From Lingula anatina (lineage: Eukaryota; Brachiopoda; Lingulata; Lingulida; Lingulidae), in contig NW_019774725.1 in assembly GCF_001039355.2 (NCBI RefSeq), positions 147,336-211,335 of the forward strand: a DNA stretch of 64,000 nt. Direction: 5' to 3'. This document shows, piece by piece, positions 36,501-51,500 of this stretch. Both the position numbers and the translations under genes were made by a program. Numbering within the stretch: position 1 is the first letter of the stretch; every line of letters starts with the position of its first letter. The notes below the pieces were generated by a model. It saw only the letters and a program-made list of their open reading frames with translations. It had not been told where the DNA came from and did not search any database.

Positions 36501-39500
36501 TGAGCAATACATTCAGTATTATGAGCTAGACAGTGTAAACAGACATACCTATAAACAAACACACAAGCACACACACACACACAAACCGACCAAACAGCAT
36601 ACCTTGCAATTCTGGAAAGGGGATTAAAAAAAAATAATAAAAGATAATAAAATAAAATAAAATAAAATAATAATCCATCATGGAGGTCATGAAATAACAA
36701 GAAACATTACCATTTACCACTAAATAAGCGAAGTTCAAGCACTTACTTTATCACAATTTTTGTATCAAAGGTTCCTTACCCTCTGCTGCTGATGGTGTCA
36801 TCAACAGAACCGCATGTGTAAAGAATTCCACAGTTTGCTGTGCCAAGACGTATGACATACAGATTAAGAACTGTTCTACATACAATGTGTATCATCTGCC
36901 ACCTGTGACTCAGTGTCCTGAGCGTTACTGTATAGGTCATTGCTTGTCTCGTTATTTTTCATTGATAGTGAAGATACATTTACTAGTTCCTACATGTATC
37001 TTGGTACATGTATTTACAATGTACAAGGTGACTGTTTGAATTTTAATTTGTCATTTGTTCAAGTTTTCACCATGGCACAAAAATACACAAAATAAACATT
37101 AATGTTATATATGGGCATGCTAGTATACAGCAATTTTATGCATTGCATGTAACTGATGTTAAAATGATTGAACTGACTGTAAAATTTTATAAGATGCACA
37201 TTTTTAATGGTTGTACATGTAAAAGATGGCTTTAAAATTCTAATTTCCTCATCTGGTTAACAATTCATTTAGGTGATAAGGCACTCTGTCCTCCAGGAAC
37301 TGTCTCAGAAGATGGATTTGAACCAGGTTGCTCAGGTTAGGTCCATACATTTATTAAATTTAGAGAGTTATGCATATGGTGTTATAAAGGTAGCACTTTG
37401 TATAACACTAGACAAGCATAAAAATTAACTAAGATGGATAAATTCAATTTTTTGAATATATTTACACAGATTTTAAGAATTGGCAGCATTTAACTCACAT
37501 TACGTACAGTAAACTAAAGGGATAACAGCTGTTCTTTTTATATCCATATTTCACATTAAATACATTGTAAACAACTCCTAGAAATATGATAAATACTATT
37601 TTTAATTACCACCAAAACGGTGGTTAATGCAATTATTCTGGAATTTGTGCTTGCCATCACATCATGTGACCTCCATAGATGGCTACACTCTGTAATAATC
37701 TCTTAAGAGAATATTACAAAAAAAAAAAAAAAAAAGAAACTTTTTAGGAAAAAACCAGGGACTAACTTTGAATGTTGGAATGGATTCATTAACCAATGGT
37801 CAGTATGGGAAAATTGTCATTTACCCCAGGAAAATCCATTTTTTTTGGCCAAAATGAACCTTTTAACAAACATCCCTTTAAATAAACAGTTAAATAAAAG
37901 TTTTCATTTTGTTAGATAACTTCCCAAATATAACGCAGCAACCAGACATTCAAGTGGATGAAAGAGTTGTACGCTATACTTTGGGAAATATACCAAAAAA
38001 AGAGCTTATGTTCACCTGCCTGCCCTACTATGATGAAGTTCCTCCAGAGCGGCTGTCTCAGCTTGTCTTTGATGTGGAATGGTACATTGATTCACAACTT
38101 GTCCATGAGGAGGACAGCGTCAATGTTACTGATTTGCCTGCTCAGCTCAGAGAAAGTGTCTGGCTGAGCAAATCAATTACTCTTGGTTTTCAGGTAAGAG
38201 AATATGTGATATTTTTATAGCTTTTATAGGCTACATTTAAAACCAGAAATTTATCAGAAATAGTTTGTCTGGGGAGAGTATTGTTTTTCTTAAAAAGTAA
38301 TGGTATAAAAAATAAAGAGAAAATTGTCCAAATATAATGTTCTGTAACTATTGGTCAGTCATAAAACTTTTTAAAAAGAGCGTTTAGAGCTTTTTAAAAA
38401 TCACATGCTGCAAGAGCTTATATTTCTTAGTTCTCATATGGGGCTGAGTATTCAAAAGATATTTCTCCAAATGTTTTAGGCCTTGCACAATTAGGTTTTA
38501 ATTAAAGCTGGTCATTAGATCTTAATGTGGTGAAACATGAGATACAATTTCACAAAAATAATCGGGTGCAAGTCCATAAGCAGCAGCATGGTATATTAAA
38601 AGTTTGAATAAAATCCGTGCATTGACAGGTAACCAGTGAAGTTTTATTAAAATTGGTGTCATGTGATTCCCCACAGAAGTTCGAGTAAGAAGACGAGCTG
38701 AGATATTTTTGATGCGTTGAAGTTTCTTTCTTCTTTCTATGCTGCAACAGCAGAGTTAGTTAGATTGTTGCGCAGAGTACTGATGTTTCTGATATGATAT
38801 ATGCAGGATTTTTTTTGCATATTTGGCTGTTTATTTATGGTTGAGGTGGTATTAAAGTAAACGCCCAAATATTTTTTATGGTGTGAAACTATGAAAATCA
38901 GATTTGTAGAGATGGTCTTTCAGCTAAATGTTTAGAGTTTAGTTGGGTGATAAATTCTATTTAACCATCATATTTAATTTACCTGCAAGGTACCTACAGT
39001 AGTTCCTGGTGCTGCTGTCAGTCAAGGTACCATACTGTAAGATTTGAGGCCAATTTTTGGTATCAAATTTTATTCAAAGCCAGTAGCTTGTATCAGAATC
39101 TCAACTAATATTTACCTTTTTACTGAGCCATATAAGATGTTTAAAAAAATTTATCATTCCAGGTAAAATGCAGAGTAAAGGGAAAGTATGTACAAGATGG
39201 ACAACAAGTTGGTGCCAGAAGTTTAGCTGTTGAAAGTCCAGAGTTTTTTGCAGGAATAAAGGTAAATGTTGCATTAGTGCCTGAAAAAAAAACTGACTAC
39301 TTAAGAAACATGTTGAAATTTATTATTGTTATTATCATAAATAATAATAATGATAATTGTAATTATTTTTATACCTTATTATTTTATTGCAGTAAACTAA
39401 TTATACCTTATTATACTATTGCAGTAAACTAAAGTTTGACAAGAATATACATAATGGAATGTTACAATACTATATAATGAGATGACATTAGACTATACAA

Positions 39501-42500
39501 AACAATAACAGTAAACTTCAATATAACTATGTTAATAAGGTATTTTTGTTTACCATACACTGACATATTACACCTTATAGATGTAAACTCAGTATGTATG
39601 TGTACACTTAGCATTATGGTTATAGTCAATATTTTTATCATTATATCTGGAGTATTGATTATGGATTTTATTGTTTTATTACTTTGTTTACATTTATAGT
39701 GAGCATAGAAAGATTTTTTTCTTTGATTATGCTGTACATATCTTTATTTCAGGTGCTGAATTCAAGTGACTTTCCAATTAGAATGAAAGAAAATGATCCC
39801 AATCCTGCCATTATAGCTTTTCAACCAACAGTGCCAATCCTGTGCACAGACAGTCCATCGCATGGCTTGTTTTGCGAAGACATCTTCCTCCAAGTGGAAG
39901 TCCGCATTCCACAACAATGGAAACAAGCACTGTGTCCATCAGAGGGTGGAGTTAGTCAAATACAACAAGTGGTGGTGGAGGCATGTGGCATAGAGATAAA
40001 TGCTAAGTACTGGAATAAAACTGTCACCTTGAAAATAGCCCCAGTCATAGATGGAATATATGATGGAAACCAAATCACCAAAGTGTTGCTGTCAACAGCT
40101 GAGTTCAATGATCATCAAGCCTGGAGCAACTACAGACTACCAGATATACCAGTAAGATTGTTTTTTATTTTAAACTGGTTTTACATTAATGATGAAGTTA
40201 CAGTTGTATATACCCATATAAGGATTTATAGCTGCCGAACTGCTTTTTGGATGTATCATTACTACAATTGTTCCCTGGGTTCAGCAGGGGGGTGTTTAAA
40301 GATGAGGGGGTTGTAAAGGGCATTGCAGCCCACATGTTTTTTACAACTTTTAAGGAACTTGGCCACTTCTATGAAAGGAAAAAACTGCAAAAGTGTGTGT
40401 AATTGCTAGGGAGTAATGTAATGAAAAATGGTGGCAGATACTATATAATTATACAGAATTATTTTTATTGCTTCTTGTAACGGATTAACTGATTTTCATA
40501 GGTATTGGTGGTTGATGCAGACATAGCTTTACAAGGACATGTTTGTATGGCAAACAGTGACCCACACATGGTGACCTTTGATGGAGTGTAAGTATCAAAA
40601 TGTGTGCTTTGTATGTTATATCAAGGAATCTGATAACCTCAATTATACTTAAATTTTGGAATTGAGAAAATGCCTTGCATGTTAACTTAATTGTGACTTC
40701 TCAATCAGCATCTCAAAGTGTGATCTTAATCTTAATCCTAGTCATGTGACAATAACCAACATTCGACTCTGTTGTCTGTTTTTCTCTATTCATTCTGGCC
40801 AGTCAAAACTTAATTAGATATGATAATGTTGTCTCAAAGCTAACAGATTAGATAAAGATGAAGATATGGTATTTTTCTTTGTTTTTTGTTAATGAACAGA
40901 CACAGATGTTTCTGTACATATAGCTGTCACCAGTCGTTGCTGTCACCCCCGTGCACTTTCACTGATAACATGATTAGTAGAAAACCATTTTACCTTTTGG
41001 CTTTAAACTTACAGAACTGAAAAATATTTATAAAATGCAGGTTTAGTTCGAAAATCAACTTCATCTAACCATTTTTCAAAAAGTTATGGTGTTTTTTTGC
41101 TTTATTCAGTGTTTATGCAGTACAGATTTCAAGGAAACTACACATTTCAAGGAAATCCAGTTGGCCTATTGTCTTGAAACTCACAGAAGTGATCAGTCTT
41201 AATAAAACAAAGGTCGAGTTAAAAAATCAGCTTGATGGACCGTTTTTCAAAAACGTTATGCTTTTTTTTTTTTTTTTTGCTTTTTTCAGCATTATTTATC
41301 CACCATTTTACAGATATCATGAAAACAGTGTCTTATTTTGTTTTACAACTTGTAGGACTGATTCGAGGACTAATATAAAGATCAAGTTCAAAAATAAGCT
41401 TGATTGGTTAGTTTTGATGAAGCTATGCCTTTCTTGTACATTATTAAGTGGTTTTTCCTTTTTCCTTCAATTCTTAGCCATGTTAACAGTCTCATAATTA
41501 GATACATAAAAAGTGTTTTTTTGTACATTTTCTCCATCTTAACAATATTTTTAGTTGATGTAAAAATGATGGTAAACCTGTTAATAAAGTGTAATAAAGT
41601 GTCAAAAATGGAAATAAACTCATATCATTGCAGTTTGTGAGATTCAACCCTTCACAATGTTCAGAATTTCAGAATGGAGCTAATTGGACATTTAAAATTG
41701 TTCTATTGATATTTTCCCCATCTCAGCAATTTTCTTAGTTGATAACATAAAAATTTCAGTCAATTGTTTTTTTTTTTTTTGTTTTAGGTTAAAAAGTGTT
41801 GAAAATGGAAATAAGCTCATTTCAGTACAGTCATCTCTTTTTTACATTTTGGTCTTTTCAAAGCAGACATGCTTAAACTGTTAGTCCCATCAGTCATGAC
41901 CTATGTAATTTGTCTGGACCGGTAAAAAATTGGACTTGGTCGGCCCAAAGGACCGACAAGAGTTTTAAGAGCCCCATTTTGAATTAACAGTCATCATTCG
42001 ACATACTTCACTAATGAAATTATATAAAGCCCAAAGTGTTTTTTCCCTTCCATTTCAAACCGACCACATTCACAAACAAAGTAAGCTACCTAATCGTAGT
42101 TTCCGTCTCAAACAAATAGGGTGATTTTCAGTCTGGCAAAAATCCATTCGGTCCTTCAAATTTTTCATTACTGCCGGTCCAAATGTCTAGCCATTCTGAA
42201 AAGTTTTCAGCATGTCTGTCAAGGTGTGACTTTGAAATTCCATGGGCCTGAAGACTTGTTAGTCACACTTTCTAAATATCTGTGATAACTGCAGTGCATT
42301 ATGAAAGATTGGTGGTGATTATGCTGTTAAGCATTATTTAATACTACTGTAACACCAAAATTGAAGTTATCCTTATTTTGGGCTCTGCCTCTTAAGTCAT
42401 TTTCAAAGTGTGAACTTGAAATCTCATGGGCCTGAAGCCCTATGCTAGTTACACATTGTACTTACATCGGTATTACCTGTTGTGCATAATTAAAATTTGT

Positions 42501-45500
42501 TGACTTTGCAGTTAAGCATAATGCATTATTGCATCAGAATTGACAGTATCCTATTTTGTGCATTATTATTTTCTGCTTTTTGTCTGTATATTTGACAGCT
42601 TTGCTACTTTGTTTTTACATAATGTTCTCCAGTAAATTTTGTGACCCATTTTGAAGAATTTCTATAAAAAATTATTCTTCACATATTCCAGTGGGTATGA
42701 ATGCCAGCTTCCAGGAGAATTCATACTGTATAAACACCAAACTTTACCAATCCAGGTATGATTACATTGTATGTCATTTATACCCTGAACCTTTGATGTA
42801 GGTGGTACATATATGCTTTGTGTCATCAAATTTAGTTTCACCTCCCACTATTTTTTTCAAATTTGTTTGGTGTTATTATTATTATTTCATGTCTTATTTT
42901 CTTGCAGTAACTACTACTGTAGTATACAATGTGATGTAATTTCAAACCTAAGAATGGTAGGTTGGCATAGCACTTTTTTTATAAAGGCAATAAGTTTCTC
43001 TGTATAATTTCCTTACCTGGTCTCCATGTTTCTCATTTCTTTACAGGTGCATGGTTTCTTCAAAAAGTGTAATCATGGATGGGCTTTTTGTCCTTGTGCT
43101 GTCACAGTCATGTCTGGGGGCGATCTATTTATATTTGACAGATGCAGATCTGGAACAGGGTCTGAAACAACTAAGGACATTAAAAAACCAATGCGTTCAG
43201 GACTTCTTGGTTGTGAACATGGACAAATGAGAGTAGAGTCTTTTAATAATGCAAAAGACTACAAGGTTTGAGCTTTATTTTAAATGCTAATTTATGATAC
43301 TGAATTACAGGTTATTAACTCTAAATCCACAAAACTGGTTTTGTAGTGTTCACCTTTTAATGAATGATACTTGGATGCTTCCTTTGCTATATAACATAGG
43401 CTAAGGCTGTGTTTAAGAGTACAAGTTATAGTACTAGCAGGATCGATCTATCTCAGCGGGAATTCTTTTTAGGGCGCAGTTGATATAATCAGTTTCCTTA
43501 TTTGGCATGCCCTCTTGCAAAGCAACATGAACAGCATCATGAACCACAAAGCTTTCCCAACTTTACCCAAGTACTTAAAGTTACGAACAGGCATGCCAAA
43601 CAATTAAGCTGATATATCATTACATTGACTGCGGCTTAGCAAGAATCAATCCTGTTAGTATTATAAAAACTTCAGTTCTGGACACGGACTTAGTGTGCAG
43701 TTCAAGCTACAATTGTCAGCTGCACTCACTATAGCAGAAATTTCATCAGCCAAATCAAAACTCCTCTGTTTTAATTTGAACATTATCTTATTATTTTCTG
43801 TAGCAATCGATTATCTGGCAAACATTTGATATACCAGCATGAACCTATATGGTTATAGTTGTAGTTCACAATTCAGAGTCAGTTGTATATAAACTAATCC
43901 GGGGGGGGGGGGGGGGGGGGAATAGTGATACAGAGAGAATCAGCAGAAAGAAAACATATGGGTTTCATTGTACATCTAATATTTATCATTTTGGACCTAT
44001 ATTTCAGATATATTTGCCAACAGGAGGTTATGTATATGCCAGGTCATATTATTACATAGATGACTATTACATGAATATCCACGTACACCCAGGGTCTAGG
44101 GATGTAGAATCTACTGTGGGACTCTGTGGAACTCTAAATGGAATCAAAAATGATGATTTTCTACGACCTGATGGTACAGTAGACTCTTTCTCCTGGCATC
44201 CCAATGAATTCTCACTGTCATGGAGGTGAGGCATGTTTCACACTTTGGCGAGCAAAATCAGTAAACCCAGGGCATTCTAGATCAACAATATAACAGACTT
44301 GTTTTCATTGAACAAACAGCTTTTAAGACTTACTTAGTTTTATTCATATGACCTCATTTAGTTAATGTGATTAGATTCAGGGAATCAGTCTTGGTCGAAT
44401 GATCATTACATTGGGAAGGCACCCTAATATGGCACACCTATCAGACTAGCACACTCAACTCACTCCTAGCACACTGTATCTTGCTTTAAAGCAAAGCAGC
44501 TGTGAAGGATTACAGTACATAATTACAAGATGTTCATTATGATACAAGGCCAAAATGTTCCTTTGACTATTCCTTGGAATGTACATGGTACTTGTGGTCT
44601 GTTAATTATGCTATGAAAGACAATATTTGTCACAATTTCTTAAAGGTTATTTATCATTATGCTAAAATTTTTCTTTTACAATTATTATCTATGATCAATG
44701 AATAAATAGATATGTATTTCAAAAAATCTCAAAATTTCAGAGTGTCAAATGCCTCGGATTCAATGTATAATGGCATCCCAGCATCTGCCAATGTGGCTTC
44801 CATTCAAGGAGAGTATTGCAGATGCCCCAACATGGGTGACCAGATTGTGTTTAACAGTACCGTTCCTGTGGACTGTAGCTACACCGAGAATGTGGCAAAG
44901 TGTGCTTCAGACAACAGTTACTCAGAGAAACAACTAGCAAAATGTCGAAGAAGAAGGGCAGCTGCTGGTCATGATGAAATATTCGAGATACGTAAATTTG
45001 AATATAACCCAGATGACAGATTAGAGGTGAGATGCTTTTTAACATTCATAACGTTATGTATGTGAGTGAAAAAAATGGAAAATGAACTATTCTGAATAAG
45101 TCATTTATTCCAGCTTTGGGTCAAATACACCTCACCCAAAGTCAATAATTGTATTTAATAATTGGGTTCTGGCAGTTAAATTTTAAATTCTAAATTCTGA
45201 AGCAAGGGGATTCAAGGATTTTATTTCAAAGATTTAATTTTATATAAAATGTAAAAAAAAAAACAAAAAAAAACATTGGTAAATAGTCAAACCAAAAACA
45301 CTGTAAAGCCAAGCTTCCTCTTAAACTGGGTGGGGGCTAAGCTTATTCAGTCAAAAAATTGAGCAGCTCAATTGCACAACAAAAGCACCACTCAAACCAC
45401 CTACCATGTGTGGAATCATGCACTAATTCCACATTGTGTATTCAGAGTTAATCAAAGTATTTAGTTAATTCGTTAATGGAAATTGATACACTGAAATTCA

Positions 45501-48500
45501 GTACAGTTATAAATTAAAGTTAAAGTCATTTTAGACGGTTCACAACACATGGTGAGAAAAAAAAAGAATGACCAACTGTCATGTTTAGTAATTCAACTTT
45601 TCAGCACAAAGACAGGTGAAAATGGTACATGTGCATGTAACAGAAGAGTGATGAATTGGTACTCTGTCCAAAATCAGTTAATTTTTTTTTCAAAATATAG
45701 CAGCATGGTGAAAGAGATTTTATGTATTATTACTTAGCCATACAGAATGTGTTTTAGTATCTAAAAACACCAAATACTTTTGTTAACTTTTTGAAAAGGG
45801 CAAATTCATTTTAGCCATTAGGCCTTAACAAGTGTCCACAGTTTTTGAGCTGAAGTCGTGAAAATTTGCCATTGTTGTATTCAAGCTACATTGTAAATAA
45901 AGTTGACAAAACTGCAATACTGCTTCCAAAAATATATTGCAGGCATATCAATAAGTTATACATTTTAACCATCATGTTACAAAAGTATCAAAGGGTAGAA
46001 ATAAAGATTTTTGGATGGATATTTTGAAACATAAACAAGATGGCCACCTATGCATCTGCTTGAAATTTGTTAACTGAAAGTGCACCTTATACATTGTACA
46101 TGTAGTCCTTTCCATGGCCACAAATTTATAAATGCTTATTAGGATATAAAGACTTTTATCTTATACTAGTACTACTAGCATGAGCATTTGTAATGAAGCT
46201 GAAATATTTTTCTTGAAATTTTTATCTCCTGACACCACTTCAGGAGATTGATGTGAAACTGAATACTTTTAATAGTGTGACCTTAATAGCATAACAGTTC
46301 AAATTTATCTTCATATTACACATAACAATGAATTTAAAAGTGCTTGCCTGTTTCTGAGAGCCTTATCCAACATCATATACTCTACACTCTGCTCTTCTCG
46401 CGTTTTAATATATTTTGACAGCATTTTAATTTGCAACCTCAAGTCACGCAAGTGAGCACACATCACCTCTCATTGTTTACTGCACTCTATTCATTCTGAC
46501 CAATAAGAGAGCTGGAAATGGGCCCCACCTCCAAGTGTGTACATTTCTTCAGAAATGATTACTTGGTTCTAGTTAAATTAATTGTAAGTGAATGGCAATA
46601 TCTTTATAACTTAGGCACCAACATGGCAGAATGGTTGGTCAGAAGTGAAGGCGGAGGCGTTCTGCAGTAATTATATATATAACAGCAGTGCTGGGAAAGC
46701 CTGTCAGGCAGTCGAGAGTGTGGATTACGAAGTAGCTCTCCGAGGATGCAAGGATGACATACATGTAGGTATTTATGTTCAGGGGAGTCCAACTGCATGT
46801 TTACACCACACAGGCACATATTTCAATTACTTTCTGTCTTATGAAAGAGATTTATGGTCTCTGGAAAAGATGATTATACTTAGAGACTTTTATTTATTTT
46901 CTACCTTGATGTTAACTGTATTACAGTCCTGTAATAATGTTTACTATACTTGCATCTTTTTGTCTCATATGTTGCTGTGGGTATCGAATTGTACCCTGTA
47001 TCTCCACCACCCCTCACCCCCTGTAAAAGGGCTGGGGCAGGTCCCAGAAATATTATCATCAGCTTAATTATCAGATGATGTTGACGTGTATCACAATTCA
47101 AAAGATGTTCCCATTCACAGTTTATTCCCTACATATAGTTAACAGGAGGCACTGCCTGGGCCCTTGCAGCACTGGATCCTATCAAGGGAATGTGTGTGGG
47201 AGAATTGGCCAAAAATGAGAGCTACTGGGTAGTTGACAACTCTACAGGAGAGGTTGCACTTCCTGCAGAGTTAGATGTCATCAAGTGCCCTAATGATTGC
47301 AGCTACAATGGAGAATGTATTAATAATAATGGTAAGATATATAATACATAATATTTGTTCATTCATTATTTTTGTAATCGTGGATGGTGTGCTAGGAGTG
47401 GGGTTGAGTTGGGTGTATGGTGGTCAGATCAACCTGGCTCTAAATAACTATAGGGTTGCAGGTTACTACTACAATGTATATGCACCCCCTCTAGGGGAGT
47501 ATAATATATAATCATAATGAGACTAGTTTGCAAGTACTCTGTGCAGATAAGACTGTTGTGATAACAATGGACTCTCCATAAAACACCATTTGTCTGGCAC
47601 ACCAAAACTTTATATTTGTGTGAAAGTGATGTGGGAGGAATATATATAAGGTATTCATTCTCAATATTCTTTAAAATCTAAATATGTCTGAAGTAATATG
47701 TTTTTTTTTTAAATTTCTCTTCTAGACAGTACCAGTAGTATATTTTTATGGAACTTTTAAATTTCATCAATTATGTTACTTGAAACATGTTTTGTCATTA
47801 AGATCATTTTGGAATGGTAGTTTGCATGATTATACGCCAGACTGCAGATATTTTCACTCATTTTAGGTACTAGTAGCTGTGAATGCTACCCAGGGTTTGT
47901 GTCAAGTGATTGTTCTATCAGCAGGGATACTATTCCTGACTTATTTTATATGCCAACAAATGGGCTTTGTGACATTTCTCAGCGTCCATGTCTTGAAACT
48001 CCAGTTTATGGAGGCCCATTTGTACAGTCATCCAACCTGTCTTGTAAAACGGAACATTTCACGGTAAGTTGGATTGATTGCAAGTTGCAATATTTTTATA
48101 TCTAATAAAGAAAATCTTTGAAAATATCAACTATTTAAGATGGCTAGATAATTGCATAGTGTAACAGTATTCTCAGAAATCTTTTGCAGTTTTTCAACTT
48201 TTTCACTAGGCATCTGATGTGATAACTGAATATAATGAAGCAGAGTTCGTACATGAAGAAGAGGTGATCTGCCCATTTCCAAAATTGCGTCAGAAGAGGA
48301 GTGATATCATTAGTGAGGAAGTGATAAAGATTTACAATATCAGCATCAGTAATGATGGTACCAACTACAGTCAACCTCTGAAAGTGGCTGTGTATGACTC
48401 TAAATGCTACAAATGTGATGGGCCATCACAATGCCAATTAAAGGTAACAAGATATATTTTTACTAAAAAAAACAAAAAAACTACTTTTGAATAAGGTATA

Positions 48501-51500
48501 TGTTTTTTGTTCTCTTAATGAAAATAGTATGTTTAAGTAATGAAAAGATTGATTTCAGGATATAGTATACTGAAGAAATATAGTACATCATTCCAACTGT
48601 AAATAATGTCTTTTCAGAACCTTAAAAATATATATCTGCAGCCATATGTGTCTGCTTAGCGTAATGCCATGAACATATTAAGTTCTCCAAAATTAGTTGT
48701 ACCGACATGTATATGATTGTTTTCAGAATGGTACTTGCAGCATAAATGGCAAATGCTTTAATAAGGAGGAACAAAACCCCAGTGATGCCTGCCAAATCTG
48801 TAATCCTAATGTTACTACTAGTGATTGGTATCATCGGGTATGTATGTAACTCTTTTCAGACAGCTACTGCAGTAGGTCACTGACAGGTAAAGGTCCAATG
48901 TTATATTGGTGCCGTTGTCTAGCATGTGAGTTTTTTTAGAAAAGTCATCTAAACAGTGAATTGTCATCAGACAAATTGTTTGGAGTAAAATAAATTTGCT
49001 CTAATTTGAAAATACTGCATCTTTTTCAAAAACCATGTTTTAATTTTTTTTGTACTAGTATGTGACAACCACATTAAAATTTCCCCAATATTAAGGTATT
49101 GTACATTTTCTTACCTGTGCGGAAAGTCCTGGCATTAACTTTTTAAGCGAAGTCATCTAAATTTGAATTGTCATCAGGCACATCGTTTTAGATCCATGGT
49201 GATGAGAAAATCATGTGTGAAATTAATTTGCTTTTGATACTTTTTGTGCCTAAATATATTACATCTTTTATACATAGCCCGTGTTTTAAATTTTGCACTG
49301 GTATGCAACAATCACTTTAAAATTTCCTTAGTTTTAATTTATCTGTGCAAGAAGTCTAGGCATAATTCAGGTCTTAAATGAACAGAAGTTAAGTGTTAAC
49401 GGAATTAATTGATAAATACAAAGTTTTGTGCATAAGTGAACAGAAGATGGAACATAGCTTAAATCCTGCCCACTTATACCTGTAGTCCTAGTGTTCACAT
49501 TTACAAACTTAATTGATCTTCCAGTTTACAAATTGCATTTGTAGAAATGGCCAAACTTCTTGATTATATTATGGCACTGGTACAAGTAGCCATTTGCATT
49601 GCATATTCAAATATTGGGGTCATCCCGATACTCCCCCGCACAGTTACTCCCCCGCACCGATACTCCCCCTTAGTAAATTTTTGCATTATGCACGTCGATA
49701 CGACCCCACACCGATAGATCCCCACATCGATAAACCCCTTGTAAAATTGCCGTTATACGCACACCGTTACTCCCCCGCACCGATACTCTATTTATTTTGG
49801 ATACCAGGTAGTCGAGCTGAAACTTTTACCACATTATACCACCATAAGCTGGTACCTGAGAGTGTATATTGTACCTCTAGTTGGTACCGTTTGGATTACA
49901 GGTATATAACACTGGCTGGTGTGACGCATGTACAGACTGTACGACAAAATACAGAGAATAAAAACAAGCAGTAGCATGAAGTTACAGCAACATTGGCGTT
50001 TAAGCATATATATATATATATACATGTATATGCCAGTTCCTTTTTTCAGCCCAGTACCTGCACCATTGACAATCAGTGTTACACAGATGGTCAAGAAAGG
50101 ACAGGGTCTTTTTGCCATGTTTGTTCATCAGATAAGAACAGGAATTCTTGGGAAATTAAGGTATTTTTTTATGATTCAGTATGATTCAAGTATAATGAAG
50201 TGTTTCCCCAAAACAAGCAATTTTATTTCAATAAGTGTTAACTGGTTAAGCTCAGTTTTTTGTGAAATTTTCTGTTTTATATTGCATTATAGAATGGAAC
50301 ATGCAGAATTGAAGAAATGTGTTATAAGGAAAATGACACAAATCCTGATGACCCTTGTCAGATTTGCATCCCATCATGGAACAAAACTGCTTGGTATACA
50401 CAGGTAAATTAGCTTGTATAGCTTGTACATGTAGCACTAAACAAAAATCATAAGCAGCAATTTTGAATTAATTTGGGATGTAGGCTACAAAAATTGACTT
50501 ACTGGCTAAAATGGGACAATGTGCCCCTCTGGAACATACAATTTACACAAAAATAGGCGATTTTTGTATGACTGAATTGAATATTGATAACTTAACAAAG
50601 TACAAGTATCCTTTATATGGAGTAAATGCACAATGCCTAATTCAGGGGAACAAGAAGAGGGTCATCTACTGATATATGAATTATATACTGGCAGATAGCT
50701 TATTTAGAATGTAAGTTTGCCACCACCTTGTCATGCCTTCCTGCAATATTTAAAGAATTTTATGTCATGCTCTTACCGGCATAGGTATGTTTTTCTTCAG
50801 GTTTGGGAAAGGGCTGAGAGTGGATTCATCAACTTTTATCTCTGCAGTCTGTACCTGCTGTGAATCTGGAATTGTCTGAATAAGCTGTTAACTTTGTTTA
50901 TCAGGTTATGCATTATCATATGTAAGGCCATACTGTTATAAGAAAATATGTTGTTTCAGAACAGTGCATGTAGAATAAATGGGACATGTTATCACGAGGG
51001 AGATGCACTGGAAGGAAATTCATGTAAAGTTTGCAACCCAGCTGTCAACATCACAGATTGGGTGCTCCTGGTGAGTTAATTGATTTATTAGAAAGTTTAA
51101 TAAATGTTGATACTGAATGTTAATTTGATATTAAAAGTTCTTCAACAGTGTGAAAACATGATAAACATATGTCAAGTTAATCTTAGGACTAAATGAGAAC
51201 GAATGTTTTTTTCTTTTTCTTTCAGAATGAAACATGCTTTGTGAACTATACTTGCTATAACAGTAGTGACAGAAATCCTACAGAACCCTGTCAGTTGTGT
51301 GACCCTAAGTACAGCACAGAGACATGGTTTGATCTGGTGAGAAATCCATAACAACTGTTGTTGAAAAAGGCAAATGTTTCTGAAGAGACTTCACATGTAG
51401 TATTTACATGTATCTATGTAACATGGTGTTCCCTTAAGGATCTAAGAAAAATGTAATAGCCATATTTCTCTCACACTGAAATACCTGGTACTTATGAACA

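Noticed and set aside
41174-41640. Plus-strand frames of 107 and 78 residues in a VWD-domain intron
   Set aside because: AT-rich, Phe/Leu-rich chance frames inside a dispersed repeat; no reverse transcriptase or transposase motif seen.
49594-49974. 126-residue Pro/His-rich plus-strand frame
   Set aside because: Translation of the intronic minisatellite; no splice sites put it in frame with the cassettes.
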